Source: Euphorbia lathyris
Lineage: Eukaryota; Streptophyta; Magnoliopsida; Malpighiales; Euphorbiaceae
Direction of reading: 5' to 3'
NCBI RefSeq assembly: GCF_963576675.1
Contig: NC_088911.1
Coordinates: 30,116,501-30,180,500 of the forward strand
DNA: 64,000 bases
Each line of letters opens with the position of its first letter. Position 1 is the stretch's first letter. Positions 45,009 to 55,391 of the stretch are shown piece after piece. The notes under the pieces are model-generated. The model was given only the letters and a program-made list of their open reading frames with translations, ran no database searches and was not told the DNA's origin. Position numbers and translations under genes: made by a program.

Positions 45009-46598
45009 CTAGCCTGGGATCAGCCTAGGAAAGCTAACCCCAATTCTATCCTCTAAGAGGAGAGACTTCAGAAAGATAGGAGGATCAGAAAGGGTAGTGA
45101 CACCTAACGTCCCTTCATGACCAGCAGCCGCCAATCTATCAGCGATTCGATTTTGTTCTCTAAAGATATGGCTAAACTCCAAGAAGTCAAAGGCAGAACC
45201 AAAACTCCTGATAGCTTTGACAAGATTCTGACTATTAAGACAAGTAGCATGATTGTTACAAATCATACTAATCGCCTCTTTATTATCAGACTCAACAGTA
45301 AGCTTTCTAAAACCCAGATTTCTGGCAAGCTTAACTCCAGTAAGAATACCCCAAAGCTCAGCTGAGAAGGAGGAACCCAACCCTAGATTATGGGTGAACC
45401 CAGACAGCCAAGCACCCTCCGCATCTCTGAGAACACCTCCAGCTGCTACTTTACCACTGTTGAGGCAGGAACCATCCGTATTTAACTTAACCAACCCCTC
45501 CTTAGGCCTACACCAACCAACAAGGTGAACCTCTCTATTCTGGGTGGAACTCGCAAGGGGGTCAACTTTTAAGCTATCAGTGATAGTATGGAGCTTTTTT
45601 AAGAAGAAGTCTGGGAGGTTTTGAATAAACACAGACTTCTCACCAAAGATCTCCTCATTTCTCCATTTCCAGAGATGATGACAAATAATAGCAAAGAGGA
45701 TGTCTCCATTCTCAATATTAGAAAGTAACTTACCTTTAGCTCCATCTGGGAACCAGTCCTTCTCAGAGTGGGAGAGAAAGGAAACGAGAACATGCTGCGG
45801 GAGAACTTTCTGCCAGACCTCCTTACTTTTAGGGCAATCCCTGAGGGCATGACAAACGGTTTCAATATGGCCTCTGCATCTACTGCAAGTTCCGGACTCA
45901 GCAAGATGCCTTCTATGTCTATCAGAATTCGTCAACAATCTGTCTTTAACCCCAAGCCACAGGAAGCTCCGCATACGGTACGGGACTCTCAGCGCCCAAA
46001 TAGACTTCCAGATATCCGAGAGGGGGTCGGCTCCACTAAGGTAAAAAGCTTCAAAAGCAGACTTGCAAGAATAAGCACCATTATTAGTCAGGTTCCAGCG
46101 ATGCTTATCCTGATCCTCCTCAAGGATACTAACCTTAACACCCCTGATTCTGAGAAGGGTCTCCAGGCTTAAGAAGGACTCAAATTTAGACCACATCCAA
46201 TCCCCCTCAGAATCAATCACATCCGCAATCCTCCAGCTTCGGAAGTTACAGGGCGGAGGGGAGGTACAAAGATCAATAAGAGGACTATCTCCAATCCAGG
46301 TGTCATACCAGAAGCTAATGGACTTCCCATTGCCCACTTCCAGACCGGCACCTAAGCAGAACTCTGCAAAAACATCACTGAGCCCTTTCCAAAGGAAGGA
46401 ACAATTGGCCACTCTCGCTTTTGGGCCCCCAAAGATTTTGTCCTTTCTATACTTGCCATAAAGCAAACGGACCCAAAGAGAAGAGGGGTTTTGCCACATT
46501 CTCCAGAGGAGTTTCATAAGTAAAACCTTATTGTTGTCTTTAGCATGTCTAATGCCAAGACCCCCCCCCTGTTTTTCGGCTGGCAAACCTCCTTTCAA
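45009..46598 (-). pseudogene. LINE ORF2, C-terminal zinc-binding and RNase H part
   Basis: It is offset in frame from the RT part by the length of a nine-base G run at 46561-46569. It contains GGGLGIRH, a zf-RVT region (WKSIWALRVPYRMRSFLWL, CSRCRGHIETVCHALRDC) and an RNase H domain. RNase H motifs are LNTDGSCLNSG with the first Asp, SAELWGIL with Glu, ESDNKEAI with Asp, and REQNRIADRLAAAGH. The protein ends FPRLIPG. Confidence 0.92.
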
Positions 46599-48616
46599 GG
46601 GACGAGATGAATCTTTCTACCATCTCCAGACGCTCCCCAAAGGAAACGCCGGTTAATTTTGTCGAGGTCATTGAGGACCGACTCAGGTAATTTGCAAGCT
46701 TGCATGATATGATTGGGAACCGCGCAGTGGACAGACTGGATTAAGGTAAGACGGCCAGCTAGGGAGAGGGAATTTGCCTTCCAACTAGCACATAACCCAT
46801 TAGCTTTATCCAAAGTCTCTTTAAAAGAAGCTTTGGAAACTCTGTCGCTGTGGAGGGGAACCCCAAGATACTTGCCCAAAGAGTGAGTAAGAGGGATGCC
46901 AGACATATCGCTAAGCTTTTTACAAATCTTCCTATCCATGTTTTTAGAACAAAGCATCCGAGATTTATGGACATTAATCTTCTGTCCAGAAGCGGCACAA
47001 AAGCAATTAAGAATCTTCATGATCACACCTACTTGCTCCTCATTCCCTTCAACAAAGATCATCACGTCATCGGCGAAGAAAAGATGGGAAATAGGCGGAC
47101 AAAACCTGTTAATGGGGACGGGATGGAGAATCCCCTTACTCACAACCTCTTGAATAAGATGAGCCAACCTTTCCATCGCGATCACAAAAAGGAAGGGGCT
47201 CATAGGATCACCTTGACGGATACCTCTTGAAGGAGAGAACTCGTCAGACATATCGCCATTGATCAACACCTGGAAACTAGGAGAGGAAACGCAACGCTCG
47301 ATTAATCTCCTCCAGTTCTCAGGAATACCAGCTCTCATTAAGCTATCCATGAGGAAACTCCAATTAAGACGGTCATAAGCCTTTTCCAAATCAAGTTTGA
47401 GAGCCACGATCCCCTTTTTCCCTTTCCTCAATTTCATGGAGTGGACCATCTCTTGGGCAATCACTACATTGTCCATCATCTGCCTTCCAGGAACAAAGCT
47501 ACCTTGATTCTGGCTAATAATCTCAGGGAGAATACGACGGAGTCTATTAGCCACAATCTTAGTAATAGCTTTGTATAAAACATTGCACAGGCTAATAGGC
47601 CTCATTTGTAAAAAGGAAGAAGGTTTATCAACTTTAGGGATAAGCACCAGGAGAGTCTTGTTCACCAGGCCAATATCGTTGGAACCATGGAAGACACCTA
47701 AGATAAAATTATAGATACCTTCCTTCACAGTGTCCCAGTGCTTATGGTAGAAACTAGCTGGAATACCATCAATACCAGGAGCCTTCGTAGCTCCAATGCT
47801 GGAGAAAGCAAGATCGATTTCTTTCAGGTTAATAGGCTGAAAAGCCTCTTCTAAAGAAACCTCATCCAATACAGGAAAGGTGACCCCTGAAAGGGCTTGA
47901 TTCAAATCCACCTTTTCTCCTTTAAAGAGGATCTTATAGAAGTCAAGAGCATGGCGGCGGATATCCTCTTCCTCAAAAATCCAGTCCCCATTGGAGTCCT
48001 TGATAGCCTCAATCCGGTTCCTCTGCCTTCTAATGATAGTAGAGAGGTGGAAGAATCTGGTGTTGCGGTCACCGTCCTTAATCCAAGCCTTTCTAGATTT
48101 CTGGAACCAAAGGAGCTCTTCCTGTCTAAGAACAGCCTCCAATTCATTCTGAAGGGACCTAAGATGGCAGTTCAGACTGTGATCAAAGCGAATCTCCAAG
48201 GAGCGTTGAGTACCCTCCATCCTCCTTAAAAGATTATTTTTCCTCTGGATAATATGACCAAAGGTATTTTTATTCCAAACAACCACATTCCTTCTAAACT
48301 TCTCAGCAGCCAGAATAGCATTAGAATGGGGTTGCCAATTATCTTTAACAAAATTTTTGAACTCAGGATGGGTGTCCCAAGCAATAAGGTACCTAAAAGG
48401 TCTATTCCCTTTGGGACGAGAGCCTTTGACCAAATTAACAAGGATAGGACAATGGTTAGAATGGCGAAAAGGGAGGTTCAAGACGTTCATCTCTGGGAAT
48501 CTAACGATTGCCGTCGTGTTGACATAAACTTTGTCCAACCTAACGAACACACTATTCCTTTTCCAAGTAAATTTATGACCAGCCGCTCCCAGGTCAGACA
48601 ACCCACAGCGGTCCAT
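46595..48616 (-). pseudogene. LINE ORF2, reverse transcriptase part
   Basis: It continues the endonuclease (GHKFTW, HCPILVNL), then the non-LTR RT: RPISLCNVLYKAITKIVANRL, NQGSFVPGRQMMDNV, LKLDLEKAYDRLNW, GIRQGDPMSPFLF, the catalytic FADDVMIF and KYLGVPLH. It ends at a TGA where the family has a Trp in the VPWKEVC-type motif (about 46601). This is a likely G-to-A nonsense change. Confidence 0.92.
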
Positions 48617-49134
48617 ATTATGCTTATGATTAAGGCACCGGTTGATATAATGGTTACCCCCCCCCCCCCTTTCTGGTCACTCATTCGGGCGATATCATTA
48701 AAATCACCAGCAACCAACCAGGCATCCACCATGCTTGTGCTAATAGAGTACAAGATCTCCCACAGCCTACTCTGGTTACTCAAGACCGGATTGGCATAAA
48801 CAAAAGAAATAAAGAAAGGGGTATTGCCAGGATAACACACCTTGCTATGAATGAATTGGTTATCAATATTAATAACATCAATACTAACACGACTTGGCTT
48901 CCAAAAAAGCCAAATCCCCCCTGCACGACCAGTTGCTTCCGCCCTGACACAATTCCAATTCTTAAAATTATTAACCACCTCATCTGCTTTAGAACCACTA
49001 ACCTTGGTTTCAAGAAGAGCAAAGCAAGAAGGATTAAACTGCTTAATAAGATCATTAACATGGATGCGGGTCGCCTTGCTAGCCGCACCTCTAACATTCC
49101 AGACAAAAAAATCCATCAGACGGAAGACAACCAA
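48487..49134 (-). pseudogene. LINE ORF2, endonuclease part
   Basis: An apurinic-type (exonuclease-endonuclease-phosphatase) endonuclease start: FFVWNVRGAAS, then LLETKVSG (catalytic Glu), VYANPVLSNQSRLWE and WLVAGDFNDIA. It is followed by a run of glycines from a long C run on the plus strand at about 48657-48669. There the frame shifts relative to the downstream part, where MDRCGLSDLGAAGHKFTWK resumes the endonuclease fold. M at 49134 or at 49116 could be the start. Confidence 0.87.
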
Positions 49135-49148
49135 TCACAGGCCCAACC

Positions 49149-51191
49149 CTATACAAGGTATTTATTCGGGGCTCCTGAGAGCCTGGAAGACGAGCCATTA
49201 GGCCCTCTTTTATCCCAAGAATCCTTAGAGCTAAGGTTCTTCTTATGATTAGCTTTAGGCTTTTTCAAATTCAACTTTTTCACTCCCATAGTTTTTCCAA
49301 TAGGGAGATCAAAAGGAGTTTGTGAATTACTAACCTCATCAACCTTCAATTTTCCAGTAGAGGTAGTGCTAAGGGGCTTCTCTTTAGCAGAAATTTTGGG
49401 ATCAAATAGAGGATTAATAGAATCCCCTAGGCTGGTAGCAGACCCGATAGATACCAGGCCTGGCTTTATGACCTCTATTTGCTCACCAGATAACCCGGAT
49501 GCTTGTCCCACCTCCATAGAGAGGATATCAAATCTAGATCCAGACACAGCTTTTGTGATCACTCCAGCACCAGACATGAAATCCGGTGGTTTAGATTTGC
49601 TCTCCGGCCCAATCTTGAGAGAGACCATCTTCTTAGTAATGTCTGGATCTTGGATCCTGATAGGATTAGCTTGAGGTTTTCTTCTGGGATTCCTTTTAGC
49701 CAGCATCCAAGGGCCAAAATTCTTCCCTTCACCCTGTTTTTCTACCTCTTTTTCTATGCTAGGCTCCACAGTCACCTCGTCCTCTTTCCTTTTTTTTGGG
49801 CAGCTATCAAAGGTATGGCCATACATTCCGCATTCAAAGCAGATATTGTGAATACCCTCGTATTCGATGTAAAAGACCTTATTTCTCACAAAGAATTTTG
49901 AAAGAAGAGGCCTAGCAAGGTCAATGTCTATGCACACCCTGGCAAATTTGCCTCTTTCCGCCCCAATTGTGGTTTTGTCAACATGGTGGACTTTTCCAAC
50001 CAATCCACCAATCTTGTTCAAAAATCTTTCATTATAGTACTCAATAGGCAACCCTGGAAACCTAACCCAAGTAAGGATCCTATTCACAGAACAATCATGA
50101 GGATTGAAATTTGGAACCCATGGCCTCAATGCCAACACATGGTTGGAAATGATATAAGGACCACCATTAATCACATCATTATAATCTTCAACACTTGTGA
50201 ATTTAATGACATAATAGTCATTTTCAAGGTCAGTAATTGTAACATTTCCTTTCTTTTTCCATTGAGCCTGGATTCTTTGGGCAAAATAATTGAAGCTAAT
50301 TCTCTTCCCCAGGACAGTGACAATTAAGGATAACCTCCACTTCGATCTAAGGAACTGTTTGTCTTCAGAAGAAAGACGGATAACCGGACACAGCGGGTCA
50401 TCAAGATCCCCATCTTCAATGTCTGAATCCGAAAGGAAATCCCCAAAATCATTCTCACTAGACTCATCCTCTAGCATGGGTTCCTCATCAACAATCCCTA
50501 AAACCTTATCTCTCTAGGAACTATTTCCCATATCAGGGATCCTAGTGGGAGAATTCCCCTTAACCTCCGGAATAGCACCAGGGAGAACAGAGATGTGATC
50601 TGTCGCCTCTAGGGTTCGGGATCCCGCCCCTGGAACCGCCACCATCCCCACTTCTGCCCCTTGTCTCGCATCTATATGCAAACCCGCGGCAGCAACTTGG
50701 TCGCCTCCTTCCTTGTCGCGAACCGCGACTCCATCCACCTCATGGCCTCTCTCGACAGAGATCCCCTGAGATCCAAACGTGTTTTTTTTTCCTGCCGGAC
50801 GAAGAACATCGTCCATCGCCCACCACTCCCTGCCATCCTCCATTCTAACCACAGCACCCTCACCCGAAACAGGAGCCTGATCCAGCCCTATCCCGTCCTT
50901 CACCGACGGCCTACCACGATCAAGGGAGCGATCCCTTCTCCTTTCTCCGACCGACTCCTCCAAATTACCAACCTCACCTCCCGCCGAAACCCCCTCCTTC
51001 CCAAGATCTACCTCAAACGCCACCCCAGCCGCACGCAGCCCTAATCCCGGCACCGACCGGCCGCCCGATCCCCTAATCTTCAGATTCCCTCCATCCCGAT
51101 CTCGCGACACACCACCGTGCGTCATCCCAAAAACGAACACCCACCTCGACAAGGAACGCCGCCTCCAGGAGATCGCCCACCACAAGCGCAA
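49149..51191 (-). pseudogene. LINE ORF1 (DUF4283/zinc-knuckle protein) with one in-frame stop
   Basis: One frame runs from about 51191 to 49149, broken by a single TAG at 50514-50516 after GNSS. The first part is Arg/Gly-rich. The second part starts after DEEPMLEDESSEND and has a DUF4283-like domain (FLRSKWRLSLIVTVLGKRIS) and a knuckle, CFECGMYGHTFDSCPKK. In plant LINEs this protein binds the element RNA. The exact start is uncertain: several Met codons lie near the 5' end. ORF2 begins 15 bases after the ORF1 stop. Confidence 0.85.
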
Positions 51192-51524
51192 GAATGAAAA
51201 CGCCTAGGTCAGGAAATCGCAAGGAAATCGCCCAATCAGAAGAGAGGAAATCGCCCATTTATGGACTTAATACTTCATTAAGAAAAAATAAAATGTTTAA
51301 TTAATGGGCAAAAAAATATTTTCACCCTCCTCTTTATACGCTTATGTCTCGACATTCTCTCTTATTTAAAAAAAAAACGCAAGAGGAAGATGGTTCTCTC
51401 CTAATTATCTTTTTCGTCCCTTCATTTTTTTTAATTCTTTTATTTGTTTTTCTTACTTAAAAAATTCAAGAATATATAATTATTAGAAAATATTAATGAA
51501 GTCAAATAAGTGATATCTGCGAGT

Positions 51525-51671
51525 ATGGCTGATATTCTATATAGTGAAAGAATGAAGAACAAATTGATCGAATGTCTTGATGAGATATTACGAGATGAAA
51601 ATAGGAGAAATCGTCATTTTAAACTGATTCAATTAGATATATTGGGTTATTGTAGCAGAATGAATAATTGA
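51525..51671 (+). CDS. 48-codon ORF conserved in both Helitron copies (copy 2)
   Basis: It opens MADILYSERMKN and ends YCSRMNN. Relative to copy 1 the changes include T2A, H30R, Y31H, L32F and C41G. Function unknown. Confidence 0.3.
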   Translation: MADILYSERMKNKLIECLDEILRDENRRNRHFKLIQLDILGYCSRMNN

Positions 51672-52371
51672 ATTCGAATACTTGGTGATCATGAAATTCC
51701 ATCAACCAAAATAATTATCATCAAGATGAATTTGTGACTAATTCTTACGAATTTTATTTTTTTATATGTAACATATTGAATTGATAAAGTTTCTTCATAT
51801 GCAACATTAGAAAAATATTAATTGTAATAGTTTATAGAATAATATATTGATGTTGCTTCCATTTTAACATAGATTGTAATTCTTTTATATCGTAGATATA
51901 ATATTTAATTTTAATTGTAGTTTAATTCAATTTTTTTAACTTATATTGTAATTCTTTTGTATCGTAAATATAATATTTAATTTTAATTATAGTTTAATTC
52001 AATTTTTGGTTTTTTTATTATATTCTAATATATTTCTTAATTAACCTGCTATTTTATTATTATTGTTTCACAGAATATTTGGAATATGAAAATGTATTAA
52101 AATTCCTAAAAAGTACAAATCATTGAATTTTGTAAAAATAAATAAATCATTCATCTTTAGTCAAAATTCTATAAAAAAATAGTCAATTATTTTTAAAATT
52201 AATTTAATTTGAATTATCATTAAAAAGTATATATTAATTTCAAATATACATAATATAAATTTTTTTCATAGCATGATATAAAATTATTTAAAAGTAAATG
52301 TGTCAATTTATTTATTTATCTAAATTATATATAAGTTTCATACCCCGTGCATCGCACGGGTTTTCGACTAG

Positions 52372-53327
52372 TTTCAATAATTTCAATGAGAATAAATTAT
52401 ATATTTTAATATTAATAGTAAAAAAATTATCTATTAAATTTTATTCTCATTAATAACTTTTTTTTTATAAATTCATTAAATTCTACTATTCAATATTCTC
52501 ATTATATTTTTTACTTTAATATTAATAATATTTTTTACCCTCACAATCTCTCTAAAAAATTTCCCCCAAATTTTCTAATTTAGCGTCGTATCTTCCCCCC
52601 TAATTTTTAGCCTTCCCTCCATCGATTTTAGGGTTCCCTCTATCTTTTACCAAAACATCAGTCAAACTCCCAAAGCCAATTTCATTCACTATCCCCAAAT
52701 TTCTCACATCACTGCCAAACTTCAATCGAGTTGAAAATCATGGCTTCACTCCTCTTACTGAAACCTAAATCCTCAACATCACCCCGTATGTGACTCGCCT
52801 TAAAGAAGAGCGCCCCGTTCCATTGTTTCCTGTCTTCTGTTTGACTAGCTTCTGTTTGACCTTCCTGTTCGACTTTGAGGTTATCTTCTTCCCTTGCCTG
52901 TGTTTTTAATTCAGGTCCTTTTAATTTCTGGTGGTCTCTAATAAGATTGTTGGGTTGTAAGTAATTTTTTAATCTAATAGATTTCTCTCTCTCTCAGCGA
53001 GCTTGTCGTTCACTTTCTCTCCCTAAATAATTGAGAATCACATCTAGGTTTGGATGTGTTGTCATTAACGGTGGCTTTTCCACTCATTTTGGATACATGG
53101 TGCAACCACAATGACACTATCGCGACTGCCCTTCTGTTGGCTTCATTCCTCTTTTTGTTTATTACTATAATCAATGGCTAGTCCTTCCACTTCAACAATA
53201 TAATTTTTGGAACCCTATATGTGCTATGAAACTTGATTTTATGCATATAATTGCACAAAGGCTTCTAATTGGGCAAATTGGGCCTGTGTTAATTGGTCGT
53301 GACTCGGTTGGGGATACTGAGTTGTAA
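52372..53327. other. Sequence between the Helitron and the RPT4 pseudogene
   Basis: 52380-52505 carries ATGAGAATA-type subterminal motifs of the CACTA-like element. 52560-52790 is C/T-rich and looks like a 5' UTR, with ATGGCTTCACTCCTC at about 52740. Its frame closes after about 18 codons, so no gene is called. Confidence 0.4.
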
Positions 53328-54580
53328 TTGTGTTCGTACAGTGAGGGAGAACCTGAGATCTGCAAAAAAAGAATTCAACAAAACAGAGGATGACTTGAAA
53401 TCTCTTCAAAGTGTTGGTCAGATCATTAGAGAAGTTATGAGACCTCTTGATAATGAACGTTGTAAGCTCCTTTCCATTCTTATATTTCCCTTTAACAGAA
53501 GTTTTCACATTTCTTCTAAGCTAGACCTTTATAAATACATGTAATGTTTGGCTGCATTTTCTTGTTTGAAAATGTTGGGACTTGGCTCTTGAGAATAACT
53601 TAGTTGGATCTTTTGTGCCCGGCTTGACTGTTTTTCATTGGATAAGTTACATAGGTCTTGCTTATACCGTCTTTGATTCCATATATAATCTCTACTCTAT
53701 TCTCCTTTCTTTGGCTCATGCACCTTTAAGACAATCGATAATTATATAGTGAGCAACTTCTATAATGTTTCAGTGATTGTTAAAGCAAGCAGTGGCCCCG
53801 TTATGTGGTGGGATGTCGTAGCAAAGTGGACAAGGAAAAGCTAACTGCGGGAACTAGAGTGGTTCTTGATATGACGACACTCACAATCATGCCGGCTCTT
53901 CCACGAGAGGTAAGTAATCCGAGTTTTCATTCTTTTATGGCAGCATGACAAATTGAAGAAATGCCAATGGTAGTTCGTTTTTCTTCTAAAGTCAACTGTG
54001 TATTTGATTTCTTATTTATTGCTATATGAAGTGCGACTTGATGTAATATGTACCTTGAACTAACAGGTAGATGCAATTGTTTATAACATGTTGCCTGAAG
54101 ATCCTGGAAATATTAGCTACTCAGCTATTAGTGGTGTATCTGACCACATTAGATAATTAAGGGAATCAATTGAGCTATAGCGCATGAATCCTGAACTTTT
54201 CGTCACAGCTGGGATTAAGCCTCCCAAGGTATCAACATCTCTGTCTTTTCTTGCATTGTATAAAAATTTGTTAGCTGTTGTCCCATTAGGATAAAGTTAT
54301 TTATCTACTTAAATTCTCACTCTTTGAATCATCATGTTCTTGTTTATGGACCTCTTGGTATTGGGAAGATGTTCTTGGCTAGGGCTGTTGCTGGTACTAT
54401 AGATGCCAACTTCTTGAAGGTCAGATATAGTTTCCTAAATTGATTCTTTTCCCTAGATTATGTTCTGTTGTTTTCATTTGGATCTTTATGACATGTAGTT
54501 TTGATTTTTGATGAAGGTTGTTTCAAGTTTCATCATAGACAAGTACATTGGAGAAAGTGTTAGGTTGATACGAGAAAGTG
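53328..54580 (+). pseudogene. RPT4: Intron-containing pseudogene of 26S proteasome ATPase RPT4
   Basis: Exon-like blocks: 53328-53461 (VRENLRSAKKEFNKTEDDL), 53774-53909 ([18 protein letters not shown]), 54067-54228 ([16 protein letters not shown]), 54336-54419 and 54517-54580 (DKYIGES). Order and sequence match the N-terminal half of RPT4 (proteasome subunit 10B), an AAA ATPase of the 19S base. Introns with GT-AG borders are retained, so it is not a processed copy. Lesions: a one-base loss near 53795, in-frame stops in the third block (TAA and TAG), and a Walker A motif reading GPLGIGKM instead of GPPGTGKT. The acceptor before 54336 is lost. Walker B and everything downstream are missing. It is a dead partial duplicate. 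Confidence 0.85.
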
Positions 54581-55095
54581 CCATCAATTTCTTTCTAGCA
54601 GCACAATGAGGTTGAACTTTCTACACTTGGCATGGGTGTGTTTGTGAAAGCAAATTCAATTTATCTTTATCGGTATTGTTTTTGAATTTTATTGGAAATG
54701 CAGTTTGATTATGCTGTGAAAATTATAATAGTGCAACTCATGTCATGTCAGTCGAAATCGTATTGTAATGTCAGAAATTGACACCCCTATGGATTATGCC
54801 TTGTTACGCGCCGCTGCAAAATTCCATTGTTATGGATTATGCTGTGATCATCGAAATGTTAGAGTGACTGTATGTCCTGATCATAATTTACTGATTGAAT
54901 CAAGAGTCTTTGATTGTTTTCATACTTCTCTAGCATGTTTACAGGCCAGCTTAGACAAGCGTAAAGTTCCTCACTGAAACCTTACTGGTATAAGGCCACT
55001 TGTAAGGCATATTTCAAGGTGAGTATGAATTGGAAGCATCATCATCATATACTGCCTGGTAGAAGGGTAGTAGTTGATGTGAGTCCTATTATCTC
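54581..55095. other. Unassigned DNA between two gene fragments
   Basis: The 69-codon ORF at 54768-54977 has no motif I recognise and sits in decayed sequence. I do not call it as a gene. Confidence 0.4.
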
Positions 55096-55297
55096 TCAAA
55101 CCTTCTTTAGATCGTATTGTAGCGTGCAAACTTCTTTCTTGAGCCCAAATTTTTCAGCTAATACATTACCTAGCTCTTGTTGGATGTTGTTAAAGTAATC
55201 CTTTTTAGCTTCAGTTTTGTGTCTAACTCTTCTATTCTGATACCAGATTGCTACTTGTCTTGGTGAAACTCCCAGTTCTTCACCTATTCTTTTTTAC
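55096..55297 (-). pseudogene. HD-Zip homeobox fragment, antisense to the RPT4 pseudogene
   Basis: On the minus strand, from about 55297 to a TGA at 55096-55098, one frame reads RIGEELGVSPRQVAIWYQNR, then RVRHKTEAKKDYFN, ELGNVLAEKFGLKKEV and LQYDLKKV. PRQVAxWFQNRR is homeodomain helix 3 of HD-Zip class I proteins, and the following heptads are the start of the leucine zipper. A stop (TAA) lies just upstream, so helices 1 and 2 are absent. The W-F to W-Y change and loss of the usual RARWK suggest decay. I cannot assign the parent gene. Confidence 0.65.
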
Positions 55298-55391
55298 TAA
55301 CTCTGTGTTTGTGGAATTTGGATTGGCAGATCAAAATAAAAAGTTGGGTGATATTGCTGCTTCTCACTTGCTTAACTTATGGAGTGGTAAG

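Larger units (their letters stand above)
44970..51254 (-). mobile_element. Full-length L1-type LINE with 15-bp TSD (6.3 kb)
   Basis: An exact duplication, ATTTATGGACTTAAT, lies at 44955-44969 and 51255-51269. The intact empty site is present in Helitron copy 1 at 35511-35525. The poly(A) tail is short (T run 44970-44975). It carries ORF1 (zinc-knuckle protein) and ORF2 (endonuclease, RT, RNase H), the plant L1/RNaseH-bearing type. As read, ORF1 has one stop. ORF2 has a stop and two frameshifts, both frameshifts lying in long G runs. The 3' end matches the truncated copy at 6492-6928. Confidence 0.95.
42990..52371 (+). mobile_element. Non-autonomous Helitron, copy 2, split by a LINE
   Basis: It has the same TCTATACTATATATAATT start (after A42989) and the same hairpin plus CTAG end (before T52372) as copy 1. 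Subtracting the LINE and its duplication leaves about 3.1 kb. It carries about 150 bp near 43047-43190, rich in ATTTAATTAATTAAAAATAA, that copy 1 lacks. Overall identity looks well above 90%. It inserted within the subterminal region of the CACTA-like element. Confidence 0.93.

Noticed and set aside
48660..48669. Possible programmed frameshift in LINE ORF2 at the long G run
   Set aside because: A second similar run gives another shift and an adjacent nonsense codon exists. Homopolymer indel or sequencing error is the simpler explanation.
54768..54977. 69-codon plus-strand ORF downstream of the RPT4 pseudogene
   Set aside because: No recognisable motif, decayed surroundings and no match to the missing RPT4 half that I could make out.
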